A stretch of 28,410 nt of DNA from Sporisorium sorghi. Taxonomy: Eukaryota > Basidiomycota > Ustilaginomycetes > Ustilaginales > Ustilaginaceae. Below, one piece after another: positions 8,624-18,739 of this stretch (position 1 is its first letter; the number at the start of each line of letters is the position of its first letter). The position numbers and the translations under genes are program-made. The stretch lies in assembly GCA_023212695.1 (NCBI GenBank), contig JALCCG010000267.1:1-28410 (forward strand), in the 5' to 3' direction. The notes below the pieces were generated by a model. It worked only from the letters and a program-made list of their open reading frames with translations. It was not told where the DNA came from and did not search any database.

Positions 8624-11194
8624 TCATGCGAATCGAGGCGGAGACCACTTGGGAAACCAAGGATGCTCAAAGCTCCAGTCGTTCTGCACCTTGGACTCGG
8701 TCTCTGCCGGGGCTGCAGAGTCGTCGTCTGCACTTGAAAACGCCGCTGCCTGCCGTTCTGCCACGAATCGCAGCGCCTTCTGATTGTGGCGCGCTGTTGG
8801 CAACAGCGATCTGATCAGTTCAATCGACCCCTTCACTCCAAGCTCGTCTCTCTGATCGCCGTCCAGGGAGCATGCGAGCTGCTCCAAGTGTTTGGTTGCT
8901 TCGTCCAGGCGCTCTTTTGCTATCGTCTCCAGAGTCGCATCGTCCGTACCGTCGAGCTCGCCTCGAAATGCAAGATACTCTTGCCACAGTGTCTCGCCAG
9001 GATCCTCCGCCTTGCTTGCGCCACCGCTTCCAGGTCCGGCTGTGCGCATCCACTTGGTTCTGCTTGCAAAGACGGCGCCGGCAAGGTCGAGACTACTCGA
9101 GCCGTCTTCTGGATTTAGCGGCCATGGACAACGCTGTTCCTTGGCGCCTGTCAACCGCTCGGACAAGTGCTTCAAAAAGATGCTGCTGATGGCCAGCTGC
9201 TCCGTTGCCTTCGCGAGCAGAACTTGGCGTGACAAGTACAGAATTGTCGTTGCATGCCTGCGAGGCCTCTGTACCAGTGAAGTCTGTTGGAGCCATTTGG
9301 ACAGCTCGTCGCGAAGATCGGTGCAGACAATCTTTTGCTCGACTTGGATGCGACTGGCAAGCCACCACATGCTCTCGCGATCGGTTGCGCTGACGTACAG
9401 ATCGAGCTCGAAGCCGGAGAGCGTGATCTGCGTCATGATCTCAAGCGCCAGGTGCTGCGTAGCTGCAAACAGCGAGTCGGGAAGGTATCGCTCGCCTGGC
9501 GCAAGGCATGCCTCGAGCTCGCGTCCGATATCCTGTGCTTCCTGAGAGATGTAGGCCCATTCGCGGTACAGCCTCGAGGCAAGGGTCCGTTTGCATCGGG
9601 ACCGATTCTGTGAAAGCGTGGTCAGATACTGCACCAGCTGACCGGCGACCCTCTGCGTAAAGTAATAGACGCGTTGGCCGAGAGGCGGCGGAGCATTCCA
9701 CATGGTCTGCGAGCCGCCCTCGACATTGCTGCGACCGATCCTTGATGCACGGCGCAGAAGAAGTGGATCGATCAGGGCGACTTCCTGGAAGAATGACTCG
9801 GTGATCCACTCCAAAGGCAGACGACTGGCAATCATGTTGCGATCGCAAACGGCGGTTTGAAACAGAGACCGGACGTAGGGAGTCGCCGAGAGCGGTTGCG
9901 AAGTCTGATATCGGATAGCGCGGGGGGTGAAAAAGGCTTTCCAGCTAAGGAATCCTGGACGCTGCAAGACGTGGACGACATCTTGGAGCTCTTCGAGCAT
10001 GCCGTCCAGGATGCGCCAGGTGTGGTGAGCGTTGGGAAGCGAAATGGGCTTGAGCGCCTGACACCACGCTAGACGGCGGTTGTAAGCCGGATCGAAAGCG
10101 GCGGCGGCTGCCATCGAAGGGGCTGCATTGCGGTTCGGTTGCTGCAGCGGTGTGAGCGTGGTGGGAGCTTTGCCGTTTGTGCCGCTCGACGACGCTCCGT
10201 TCTGAGGTGCCGTGTCGGGCGAAGGATGTGCCGCGTCGGATGAGGGTTGCAAGAGCGTCCAACTGCGGCGAGCGAATTTGGTGTGCATCACGACATCCAA
10301 GGGAGCTGCGTCGGCGGGACTTTGAAGCAGCTGCACCGCATACAGCATCTGCTTGCGGAAGCTGAGCCTAGCCTGGAGAGATTCGACGTGGTTGGAGGGC
10401 AAGGAAGCGTGCTGCGATTTCACCCACTCCAGCGCGTCGTCAATTTCGGCGATGACATGGCCGGTGTCGGTTGTCTCGAGCAGGCTGAGTCCGTTCTTGT
10501 CCGAGGAAAAGTCTTCCCCGTCGTGAAGATGCTGGTTTGAGGTGAGCTCGGTCCAAGCAATGTCGATGGTCTTGACGGTTGCGAGAATGAAAGCCCTGAG
10601 CACCTTGTAGACGAGTTCCGGCAGAGGTTCACCCTCGTTGGTTGCAGCTGGACGCGATGATGCGTCAGTATGGGGATCCGACATGCTCGCAGCACCGCTC
10701 GGTGCATGCCAGCGCTGAAATCGAGGATGCTTGTGCGAAAGACTCTTGATCGCGTGGAAGTAAAGGCAGGTGTAGAGCGTTTGGGACAATGCCGAGCCTT
10801 GGTGCCAAGCTGCTTCGCACGCCAGCAGACGGTCCATGATCCAAAGCACATCTGGTACCGTGAGCGGCGTGAATGGGTCAAACTCATTCGTCGCTGGAAG
10901 TGCTAGCGTTGCGTCCAATCGATCCGATTCTGGCAGTTCTGAGGCTGGCAACTCCATGCCCGAGTCCATCCTGGCGTCCATGATCTTGACGGCGGCCATC
11001 GAGCCCATCAATGTGAAATTGGGGATTGCGACCATCTGACCATCTCGAAGATCCGCACAGGCTGAGAAGAGCAGTGCGGTGGCATCCTGGAACCCGGTTT
11101 GTGCAGGCACCGCTGCCGTGGCATGGCCAAATGGCGGCGCATCGTCCCTGGCACCGCCTTCGGACAGCGTTGGCGGAAGAGATGCCAAAGTCAT
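8624..11194 (-). CDS. MAK10: NatC N-terminal acetyltransferase auxiliary subunit Mak10/Naa35
   Basis: An intact, intronless 856-residue protein starting at the ATG at 11194; the frame is open 48 codons further upstream, but that part is repeat-derived. The N-terminal segment (about residues 35-80) has the family signature: a DATALLFSACADLRDGQ stretch followed by NFTLMGSMAAVKIMDARMDSGM. A VPDVLWIMDRLLACEAAWHQG stretch comes next, then a long helical body with SFRKQMLYAVQLLQSP and Ser/Ala-rich linkers. Mak10 is the large scaffold of the NatC complex, which acetylates N-terminal Met followed by a hydrophobic residue; it anchors the catalytic subunit Naa30/Mak3 and Naa38/Mak31 at the ribosome. 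Neither partner is in this window. Disruption in yeast impairs L-A virus maintenance, the origin of the MAK name. Confidence 0.93.
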   Translation of the reverse strand: MTLASLPPTLSEGGARDDAPPFGHATAAVPAQTGFQDATALLFSACADLRDGQMVAIPNFTLMGSMAAVKIMDARMDSGMELPASELPESDRLDATLALPATNEFDPFTPLTVPDVLWIMDRLLACEAAWHQGSALSQTLYTCLYFHAIKSLSHKHPRFQRWHAPSGAASMSDPHTDASSRPAATNEGEPLPELVYKVLRAFILATVKTIDIAWTELTSNQHLHDGEDFSSDKNGLSLLETTDTGHVIAEIDDALEWVKSQHASLPSNHVESLQARLSFRKQMLYAVQLLQSPADAAPLDVVMHTKFARRSWTLLQPSSDAAHPSPDTAPQNGASSSGTNGKAPTTLTPLQQPNRNAAPSMAAAAAFDPAYNRRLAWCQALKPISLPNAHHTWRILDGMLEELQDVVHVLQRPGFLSWKAFFTPRAIRYQTSQPLSATPYVRSLFQTAVCDRNMIASRLPLEWITESFFQEVALIDPLLLRRASRIGRSNVEGGSQTMWNAPPPLGQRVYYFTQRVAGQLVQYLTTLSQNRSRCKRTLASRLYREWAYISQEAQDIGRELEACLAPGERYLPDSLFAATQHLALEIMTQITLSGFELDLYVSATDRESMWWLASRIQVEQKIVCTDLRDELSKWLQQTSLVQRPRRHATTILYLSRQVLLAKATEQLAISSIFLKHLSERLTGAKEQRCPWPLNPEDGSSSLDLAGAVFASRTKWMRTAGPGSGGASKAEDPGETLWQEYLAFRGELDGTDDATLETIAKERLDEATKHLEQLACSLDGDQRDELGVKGSIELIRSLLPTARHNQKALRFVAERQAAAFSSADDDSAAPAETESKVQNDWSFEHPWFPKWSPPRFA

Positions 11195-11320
11195 ATTGAT
11201 GGCATGATGTGGTGTGCCGAGCGAGTGTGCGCACCGTGATGAGCAAGTGACAAGAGGTGGTGGTCGTGTGGTTGTGGTGAGGAGGTTCAGTTCAGGGTCC
11301 GAGTCTGGAAGGAACGAAAG

Positions 11321-11355
11321 CATCGCATCGCATCGCATCTCATCTCATCTCATCT
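11321..11355. repeat. Pentanucleotide tandem repeat CATCK x7
   Basis: Three CATCG units are followed by four CATCT units, seven in all, immediately upstream of the MAK10 start on the minus strand. It is a short microsatellite, probably within the MAK10 leader or promoter. It creates the artificial N-terminal extension of the MAK10 open frame. Confidence 0.85.
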
Positions 11356-11366
11356 GCATATCGGGT

Positions 11367-11390
11367 GGAGGAGGAGGAGGAGGAGGAGGA
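11367..11390. repeat. Trinucleotide tandem repeat GGA x8
   Basis: Eight perfect GGA units lie 12 bases from the pentanucleotide array, in the MAK10 upstream region. On the minus strand they read TCC, giving a pyrimidine-rich stretch of the kind seen in many fungal promoters. Confidence 0.88.
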
Positions 11391-11486
11391 ATTTTTCGAT
11401 AATTGTTACATCGGCGCTGTCAAAGAAACAGACGAATTTTTGTGCCTTTTTTTTGGCGCCTCTTTTTTTCGCTCTGATTTTTTCGG

Positions 11487-11513
11487 TTTTTTTTTTTTTT
11501 TTTTTTTTTTTTT
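11487..11513 (+). repeat. 27-base poly-T tract
   Basis: Twenty-seven consecutive T residues inside a wider T-rich segment (about 11433-11513). It could be a nucleosome-excluding promoter element for the leftward MAK10 gene (poly-A on that strand) or a poly-A tail relic of a retrotransposed sequence. I see no target-site duplication or coding relic beside it. Its exact length is unreliable in most sequencing data. Confidence 0.8.
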
Positions 11514-12869
11514 GTGGTTCGAGAAAATTGGTCACCGGTGAGTGTCGTTTAGCGCAAAGTCGATGCTGCTCGACACCCTTCCTATGTGCCTTGGTTCGTT
11601 GCGTCAGAGCTCCAGGCGAAAGTGAAAGAGGAGTCGCTACTTTCGCATGCTGCTATCGGTCCCTTCAAGGGCGTTCATACGAATGTCACGCAGCCGGGAA
11701 CAAGCACTGCTACGAGTTCGCCGGTCGCCTCCGCGAGCTCGGCTATGCTTCATGCTGCAGAGCTGACCCCCTTTCCGCCGCCGCCACCGCCGCTGTTGAA
11801 GATGCAATGAGGAGCCCCACACAAAGCTTCTATTCTCGTCAAGAAGATTGCCGGAAGCGAATACATGCAACGCAAGCGACTTATGTGCCCTCTTCCTCCG
11901 CGCTCACTAATCAAGTCCCTTCTATCGACTCTGGGCGGGCGGGTTGCCCCATCCCCATAATTGCCTACCTGTGCCGCACCGAATTGCATATTTGATTCTA
12001 ATGAAGCTGTTCGATTCGTGTGAGAGGGCACGTTGAGGAACAGAGTTTGGCTTTAAGGTTCTGGCTACTCATTCATCGAGTTGGACATCGCCGAATTGCA
12101 GAGCGAGGCGGACCGGTGCGCTTCGTCGAAGCACGTGCTTGCCTTCCATCGTAAGGCAGTAAAAATGGCAAGAAAGTTCTAGCGAGAAGACTTGACAGCG
12201 TTGGATAGTCTCGTGATGTGATACTTGCTATGAAGGACGGATCCTCTCTGGGTTGAGCCCTTCTTTCCAAACAGGCTCAACTTGTACGTAGCTCGGCTAA
12301 CGGTGCAAAAAAGCTCGGCCGCTTCGCCAAGATCTGCATCTCGCCTTCTCCATCTGCATCGGCTTTCTTCTTCATCCTCATCCTCTTCGCCGGTCAACCA
12401 TTCACTGCTTTCTTCTGCGCCGGGAATTCATTCTACCTTTGCAAAGATTCCCGGACTTCCCTCTCGGAGATTCATGTACAGATGCTCAGGGTCTTGTTGG
12501 AGCCACAACAAGAGACACAGCTTCGGCACCCACGACCCTGCTTTCCACCTCGGCAACTTCCTGTGGCTAGGATCATGTTGCGATGTTGTGCATACTCGCT
12601 CCTACAACAGAGTCGATCCGTCATGTGCAGGGCACCAGAGCAGCCAAGCAGCGCTTATGCGCCAAGATTCGTTGGGAAAACGACCCTTACCCCACACTGC
12701 CTCTAAGATCGTCACTTGAACGCCGCACAAGGACGACACGATGATCACAACGAGCGCACGAGGAGCATATGTGCAAGGCTCTGTTCGCCTTTCATCCCCC
12801 ATCCCTTATCCCCCATCAATCTTCGCCGGCGTCTCCTCTTTTTGCTACCTCGCCTCGTATCAAGCAAAC
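11514..12869. other. Intergenic spacer without recognisable genes
   Basis: About 1.35 kb between the poly-T tract and the GH51 start. The open frames here (for example 11453-11995 and 12282-12719) lack ATG starts in a good context, have no recognisable motif and have unstructured composition. A perfect 12-bp palindrome AAGCACGTGCTT with an E-box core lies at 12129-12140. A pyrimidine-rich stretch at about 12345-12415 may belong to a promoter. I see no RNA gene. Confidence 0.5.
12129..12140. promoter_or_regulatory. E-box palindrome AAGCACGTGCTT
   Basis: A perfect 12-bp palindrome centred on CACGTG, the core bound by fungal bHLH regulators such as Cbf1/Pho4-type factors. It lies about 730 bp upstream of the GH51 start and about 935 bp from the MAK10 start. 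Function is inferred from the motif only, and a single site of this length could be chance. Confidence 0.3.
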
Positions 12870-14890
12870 ATGAAATCCCTAAGCTTGTCGTGGGTCACCG
12901 TGGCCTTGGCCTTGAGCGGCTGCTCCATTTCTTCCATCAGCGCTGCGCCGTCCACCTCCTCTTCCGGCGATGCATCTTCCCCTGCGGTCACCTACAACGT
13001 CGCAGGCAAGCCATCAAGGCAATCCAACTTTTGCTGCCTTCATCGAGACCAACATCAACTCTGGCACCGACGGCGGTCTCTATGCCGAGATCATCCGTAA
13101 CCGTGCCTTCCAGGACAATGTCAACAACGCTGCCAACACGAACAACGCCCTCGGCAGGGGCTCTCTGCTGCACTGGTCCGGCACCAGCCCTTCGACCAAG
13201 CTTTCCCTCTCGCTCGACAACAGTCTCTCTCTCCCGCTCTCCCACAGTCGGCCGTGGTAGGTGGAGACAAGAGCCAGACATGTGGTATCTCCAACCCTGG
13301 ATGGGAGGGGATCAGCGTCACTACACAGCCCCACAAACTGAGCTTCTACGCTCGATCGCCCTCTGGACAGCCGTCGACGGTGCCAGTCGAAGTTGGCTTG
13401 TACTCCAGCGACTACTCAAAGGTATACAGCAAGCAAGTCATGCCACTCAAGCTCACCGGCGACTGGCAGCATTTCGAGACTACCCTGACACCCTCCCAAG
13501 CCTCCAGTAGCAACGACACAATGTATTTGCCATCAGGACGACGGGCGCGTGCAGGGACGGCTTTCAGCTCAACCTCGTGTCGCTCATGCCACCCACCTTT
13601 GAGGGCACCGTAGCTCGACAGGACCTTGCACAGGCGCTGGCAGACATCAAGCCCCTGTTCGTGCGCCTGCCAGGCGGCAACGATCTCGAGGGCAGCGACA
13701 TGCCTTCCTGGTTCAACTGGACCAACGCCGTCGGCGATCTCAAGAACCGTCCCGGTCGAACTCCGACCTGGACTTCGGACTGGAACACCGAAGGCCTTGG
13801 ACTGATGGAGCTCATGGATCTCACTGAAAAGTGGGGAGCTCAGGCCGTGCTCGGAATCTACGCCGGTTACTCGCTCAACGGTCAAGCGGTGCCAAAGGAC
13901 CAGCTCGGTCCTTACATCCAGTCGGCGCTCAACCAGCTCCCACTTCCTTCTTGACACTTCAGGTCGCTGGGCAGACTTGCGAAAGGCTTACGGACGTGCA
14001 CAGCCGTACACGTTTGAGCACGTGGAGATCGGCAATGAAGACTGGCTGGGCGCTGCCATCAACACGTATGGTCCTTACCGGTGGGCTGCGTTCCGCGATG
14101 CGATCGCCAAAGAGTTCCCCCAACTGACTCTGATTGCTTCGACGCTAAAGAACGGTGTTGAGGGAGCCAAGGCGGTCGATGACCACATGTACTCGACGCC
14201 CCGACCAGCTCTTCAACTTTACCGAAGGCATGGATTCCACTTCTCGCGACGTTCCCATCTGGGAGCTCGAATTCGCCGTCATCAACTCGGGTCTCACCAA
14301 CGACACCGACATCTACAGCGGTCCTGGCCGACTGAAGCACCCGACCTTGATTGGTGCACTCGCCGAAGCTGCCTTCCTTGCGGCTGCTGAGCGAAACGGC
14401 GACATGTACTACAGTGCGGCCTACGCTCCCATCTTCCAGAACGAGGGCAGCAACTTGACCCAGTGGACTCCGGATCTGCTGAGCTTCAACCCGGGCCAGA
14501 TGGTCAAGTCGACCTCGTACTGGATCCAGTACGCTTGGGGCAACCATCCGATCAGGCAGATCCACGATGCTTCCTTGTCTACACCGACCAAGTCGTCGCA
14601 AATCTACCACTCGTTCGGCTCCAACAGCGAGGGCAGCCTGGTGGCCAAGCTGATCAACGCCAACTCGAGCCCACGCACGATCAAGGTGCAGGTTGGCGAT
14701 GGAAGCAAGCTCTCCACCAGCGGCGCTAAGAGCTGGCAGGTCAAAGGAAGTGACCCTCAACAGGCCAAAAGCTGTAGCTCCGCAGACAACGGACGCTCTT
14801 CCACAGGGCGCTTCGCTCGGGTCTGACGGCGCTTTGACTGTGACGCTCCCAGCCTACTCGGCCACGGTCATCACTGTACCTCTTGCTTAG
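12870..14890 (+). pseudogene. Secreted GH51 alpha-L-arabinofuranosidase, frameshifted remnant
   Basis: Seven consecutive segments in changing frames give one collinear GH51 protein of about 671 residues. It starts with a signal peptide at the ATG at 12870 (hydrophobic ALALSG region followed by SAAPS). Recognisable parts are INSGTDGGLYAEIIRNRAFQ (from about 13047), SLMPPTFEG and FVRLPGGNDLEG (about 13585-13690), the acid/base Glu in EIGNEDW (about 14023-14043), and the probable nucleophile Glu in WELEFAV (about 14260-14280), ending at VPLA-stop. The family releases arabinose from arabinoxylan and arabinan in plant cell walls. Frame changes map near 13011-13012 (CC), 13224-13242 (TC run), 13526-13528 (TTT), 13939-13941 (CCC), 14199-14202 (CCCC) and 14743-14745 (AAA). 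Each fits a 1- or 2-base indel in a short run, and no nonsense codon interrupts the conserved reading. No GT-AG intron explains the shifts. It is either a recently decayed gene or a run of sequencing errors. Confidence 0.9.
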
Positions 14891-16302
14891 CAACTTGAAT
14901 GCCGAGCTATGCACTTTGTATCCCTCGTTCATCTTGTCCTTTGCCGCGGCTATCAGCGCAAAGAAGCCCCCCTTCTCGACGAAACGGGGGGGGGGTTGGC
15001 TATCCCAGGACCGACGACCCTTTGCTTGACACACAGAAGCGCACGTGAACAACTGTACGGTTGCGGCAGGCAGCCTCGTCCGACGTTGAGAATTGAGACC
15101 GCCTTCACAGCATTGCGCAATTACGAGTAGGTCAGCATCGGAGCGAGCGGGCCAGCAAGCAGTGTCCAGAGCGGTCTGCTGCTGCTTGTCCAGACGCTAC
15201 TGAGAGTCTGCCATGCATACGGCCTCTCAGCGGGCAAACTGAGCAACGGCACCTCATCGATGAGACACGCGACCAATCACGACTCGCCAAGGACGCACCA
15301 ATGCACACTAGCTAGTTAGCGCAGGATCCCATGCAGGTCATTGTGCTCGCCACACCGCTCGGTAGTGTTCGACCGAGGCTCAAAGCTGCACGACAGTTGC
15401 AACTCAGATGAACAATGCCACATGCAGCTTATCAGATCTCGATCTGATAAAAGGTGATTAGAAAACTTCTTGCGGTTTGAAGTTTGCATTTGCATTCCTT
15501 GATCAAGTTTGTATTGGATGCACTAAAGGACAATCGACGCTAAACCTGCACAAACTTTGCTGCTCTGCACACATTGTGAGACCTTGACAACTCTGGCTTG
15601 TCTGTGAAACGTTCAGAGTCCCCCACTCCGAACGTAGGATGCTGTGCGCTCTTCTGTTGACCGACGCCAAGCTTTCTGATTGGTCTTTGACGGGTGAAGC
15701 TGCAAGGCCACAGTGACTCACGCTCAGATTCCAGTCTGTGGTGGACATGGCGACATTGTCCCAGTGTCTGCAACAACGTGGCAGCCATCGCATGTCGTCG
15801 GCTCCTGCGGCACGAGCTTTCAGCCGCATGCACACTCCTTCCTCGAGTAAAGAAAGTGGTGGGCGCGATTCGCTGACGTACGCGGTCATGGAACCGTCTC
15901 AAAACTCGGTCTGTGCTTTGACGACGAGGACAGTGGGCAGAGTGCAAGCTCGCTAGTCGTGCGACTTCTACAGTTCCCTGTAGAGTTTGTTTGAAGAGCC
16001 ACAACCTCGTATCGCTGTTCGCCTCTGACACTGTGCAGCTAGACGCTTTCCCGCAGACAGCCACAGGAAGAAGAGATCTTCGTACTCTGATGTCCTCGTA
16101 CAAGACATAAGTAGAGCCGACCGATTCGGTGCGGCTTCCCCCTTCGAGTCGCCTGTCTCTCCCAACCAAAAAAGCTCCTCCTCCTTTCCCACCATACTCC
16201 AGAGCAGAGGCGCTTCAAGCTTCCTACATCTGTCGAAGTGACTAGGAGGATTTCTCCCATTCAAGCGTCAATCACTTGCTACCTCTGGCTACCTCTGGCA
16301 CC
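14891..16302. other. Intergenic region upstream of FRE-A
   Basis: About 1.4 kb between the GH51 remnant and the FRE-A start. It contains a 10-G run at 14986-14995 opposite a C6 run (potential hairpin), the GATA-box inverted repeat at 15429-15450, three CCAAT pentamers (15273-15277 and 15298-15302 forward, 15679-15683 reverse; about as many as chance predicts), and a direct repeat of CTACCTCTGG at 16279-16298 just before the FRE-A ATG. Open frames such as the reverse one at 15540-16169 have no recognisable motif. I treat the region as the FRE-A promoter and leader. Confidence 0.55.
15429..15450. promoter_or_regulatory. Inverted pair of iron-responsive GATA boxes (ATCWGATAA type)
   Basis: A perfect inverted repeat: left arm TTATCAGAT, 4-bp spacer CTCG, right arm ATCTGATAA. 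Each arm is a full match to ATCWGATAA, the consensus bound by fungal iron-sensing GATA repressors (Neurospora SRE, Aspergillus SreA; the Ustilago member is Urbs1). It lies about 850 bp upstream of the FRE-A start, facing the ferric reductase cluster. Two consensus sites in a palindrome are very unlikely by chance. The inference is repression under iron sufficiency by a dimeric or two-finger GATA factor. Confidence 0.75.
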
Positions 16303-18739
16303 ATGATTGCAAAACCGTGGGCGCTGGACCAAAAAGCCTTGGGTCGCATCAACAAGCTGCCTCCCGCCCAGCGCGAATACGGCCTTGCCTCGTACCGACA
16401 CTTCTACTACAACTCTTTCAAGGTCCCCTGCTACTGCGCGTGAGTGATAAAACCTCTTCACGACCCTTATCAACTCCTCGCTGACCACGCTCGCTCTCAC
16501 CTTACCTTACTCAGCTTCGTCCTCTACGGCCTATTCCTTCTCTTGATCCTGGCTGCTGCCATCAACAACCTCCTGAAATGGTCTCTGCCATCGTTCCACG
16601 CGAAGAGCAAGCAGAGGTTGCGGCTCCTTCGCGCTCACGTGTTCGAGCACCCGCTGGCCAGACGCAAACACGCCTCTGTCGTCGCCTTTCCCTTCCTCAA
16701 GTGGCTCACGCTTCAACTGCCGTTGCGGGGTGAAGCTCTCGTCGTCTTGTGCCTGTCGCTCATCAACTTCCTGCCTCTCGTCGCCTTCTACGATCTGTAC
16801 CTGGACCACAACACGATCTACTCAGTAGCGAGCACCGCCAAGCGCGACCAGATCTGCCGTCACCTCGCTGATCGTACGGGCGCGCTTGGTGTAGCGCAGC
16901 TTCCTCTGCTCGTTCTCATGGCTAGCAAGAGGACGCCTGTCGCTATCGTCTCGGGGCTTAGCATGAACAGCCTGATCCTTTACCATCGATGGATCGCTAG
17001 GTGGTTCTGGCTGCATATTGTTGTCCATGCTGGCGCGTATACGGCTATCTACGTCCGAAGGGATCGCGTGGGAGAGCTGCTCGAGGAGACGTACATCAGA
17101 TGGGGTATCGTCGGCCTCAGCATGATGTTCGGTCTGATCTTCTTTTCCCTTCGAGCGCTGCGTGAGCGGTCGTACGAGGTGAGTTCACTGCATTGACAAA
17201 GAGGCTGCTGTTCAGGACGAATCGAGGAGCTGACTATCTCCATGCTTGTTTGATGCGGGATTCATTCAGATCTTTGTGATGCTTCACATTGTCATGGCTT
17301 TCTTTGCTGTCCTCGGTACCTACCTTCACATTGCCTTGAACGAATCTCCCAGGGTAAGCTGTCTCTGTCTCCCTCTAGCTATTGCACACTGCAGCCTCAC
17401 TGACAAACGTGGTCCTCCTCTTCTTTATACTAGTTTCAACTCTTCAAAGTATTGACAGAGATCTCTGCAGTCTTGTGGGCCTTTGATCGTCTCGTCCGTT
17501 TCGCCAACCGCATGTGGCTTTCCTTGGCCTCGCCTCGCCTCGACACGACGTCCGAGAAGCCATCCACCACGTTGATCAAGTGCGCAACAGCTCAGATCCG
17601 CTCGTACGGCAAAGAGTACTCGCGCCTTCGCATCTCGGTCCCGTCCAGCAAGCTTCGACTCGCCGATCAGCACGGACTGATGACTGGCATTGCAGGAGGC
17701 GACGACATCCGCATCACCATCCCGCGATTGCAGTGGGTGGGCGAGCACCCCTTCACGGTGTTTGCTGTTGGCAAGCACGCGGATGACCCTAGCAAGGGCT
17801 ACATCGATCTTGTCATCAAGACCGAGGCCGGACTGACGCGCAAGATCGCTCACCACGCCAGCAAAGCCAACGACGTCGAGAAGGCTGGTGTGCAGGGCGA
17901 AGAGGCGGAGATCGCGGTCATGATCGAGGGCCCGTTCGGCGTCAGACCGGACATGCAGCAAGCCACGGACTTGGTCTTGGTCGCCGGAGGCATTGCAATC
18001 ACGTTCTGCTGGCCGCTTTTTGTGGCGGCTGTCAAAGCTGGTGCTGCGTCTCGGCTTAAGTCTTGCAAGCTGGTCTGGATTGTTCAGCAAACAAGTAAGT
18101 TTTCCAGTCTCGGAACTTGGAACGGTGCTTCGAAAGAGAAGAGAAGGCTAACCGTCTTTAACAATCTCCGGATCATCATCTTCAACAGACACGCTAGCAA
18201 TCCTCCAAGACGCCTTGGATGAGCTGGTCAGAGAAATGCAGGGCATCGACGTATCGAAACGCTGCCACTTGACCATGGACATCTACGTCACTTCAACTGG
18301 ACAAACGAGCTCTCGATCAAGCGGCGGTCTCAGCCACACGGGCTCGTCCACTCCCAACTCGTCCTCGAAGGAAGCGCCTCTGGATTCGCCGCAGCTCGAC
18401 AAAAGCTCGACGCCTTCGGAAGATTTCGCAGAGGGCATTGTCGAGCTCCCAAAGTTGCCGCAAGAGACGCAGGCGAGCGACGAGAAGGGTCAGGACGGCG
18501 TGTTCTCCGACGGGGTATTTGGCGATCTGATCAAGGTTCGTCACTTCAGCGGTCGACCTACGGTTCTGGCTGATGCGCTGTTCGGCCATCTGGAGGAGAA
18601 GGCGCTGCGAGAGCGCAGAGGCCTGACTGTGGGTCTCTGTGGCCCACCGAGCTTGTGCGATGATGTCAGGTACGAAACGGTCAGCCTGCTCAAGAGGGGC
18701 ATCCACGTCGAGCTGGTGGAGGATTGCTTCACGTGGTGA
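16303..18739 (+). CDS. Ferric/cupric reductase, FRE family (FRE-A)
   Basis: Five exons: 16303-16439, 16515-17178, 17270-17353, 17434-18094 and 18189-18739, giving 698 residues. Introns are 75-94 nt with donors GTGAGT, GTGAGT, GTAAGC and GTAAGT, AG acceptors and CTGAC/CTAAC branch points. The N-terminal half is a multi-pass ferric reductase membrane domain with heme ligands H203/H217 and H273/H287, both H-X13-H. The C-terminal half has the FAD motif HPFTVF (400-405), GPFG (461-464), LVAGG (477-481) and CGPPSLCD (666-673) for NADPH. It should move electrons from NADPH through FAD and two hemes to extracellular Fe(III) or Fe(III)-siderophore at the plasma membrane. A Ser-rich loop (about 553-625) interrupts the NADPH domain. 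The paired GATA boxes upstream suggest iron repression. NADPH oxidase is unlikely because its second His pair is normally spaced H-X12-H. Confidence 0.93.

Noticed and set aside
8254..8733. Extension of the MRH4 frame 160 codons upstream into MAK10
   Set aside because: The extension includes the poly-A/T tracts and the MAK10 3' end and shows no domain. The ATG at 8253 starts a good mitochondrial presequence in a good context.
11321..11390. Tandem repeats as a CRISPR array or satellite
   Set aside because: The units are 3 and 5 bp without spacers, i.e. simple microsatellites in a eukaryotic chromosome.
11453..12719. Open frames of 140-180 codons in the MAK10-GH51 spacer
   Set aside because: They start at non-ATG codons, include the poly-T tract or Ser-codon runs, and show no domain or consistent signal peptide.
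12870..14890. Introns as the cause of the GH51 frame changes
   Set aside because: Conserved sequence continues across each shift with no missing or extra stretch, and none of the six sites has a GTGAGT/GTAAGT donor with an AG acceptor like those in the FRE genes.
15540..16169. A 209-codon reverse open frame upstream of FRE-A
   Set aside because: No motif, no plausible composition, and it overlaps other random frames in the presumed FRE-A promoter.
16445..16472. TGATAA and TTATCA in FRE-A intron 1 as GATA sites
   Set aside because: Six-base WGATAA cores occur about once per kb by chance, and neither matches the full ATCWGATAA consensus.
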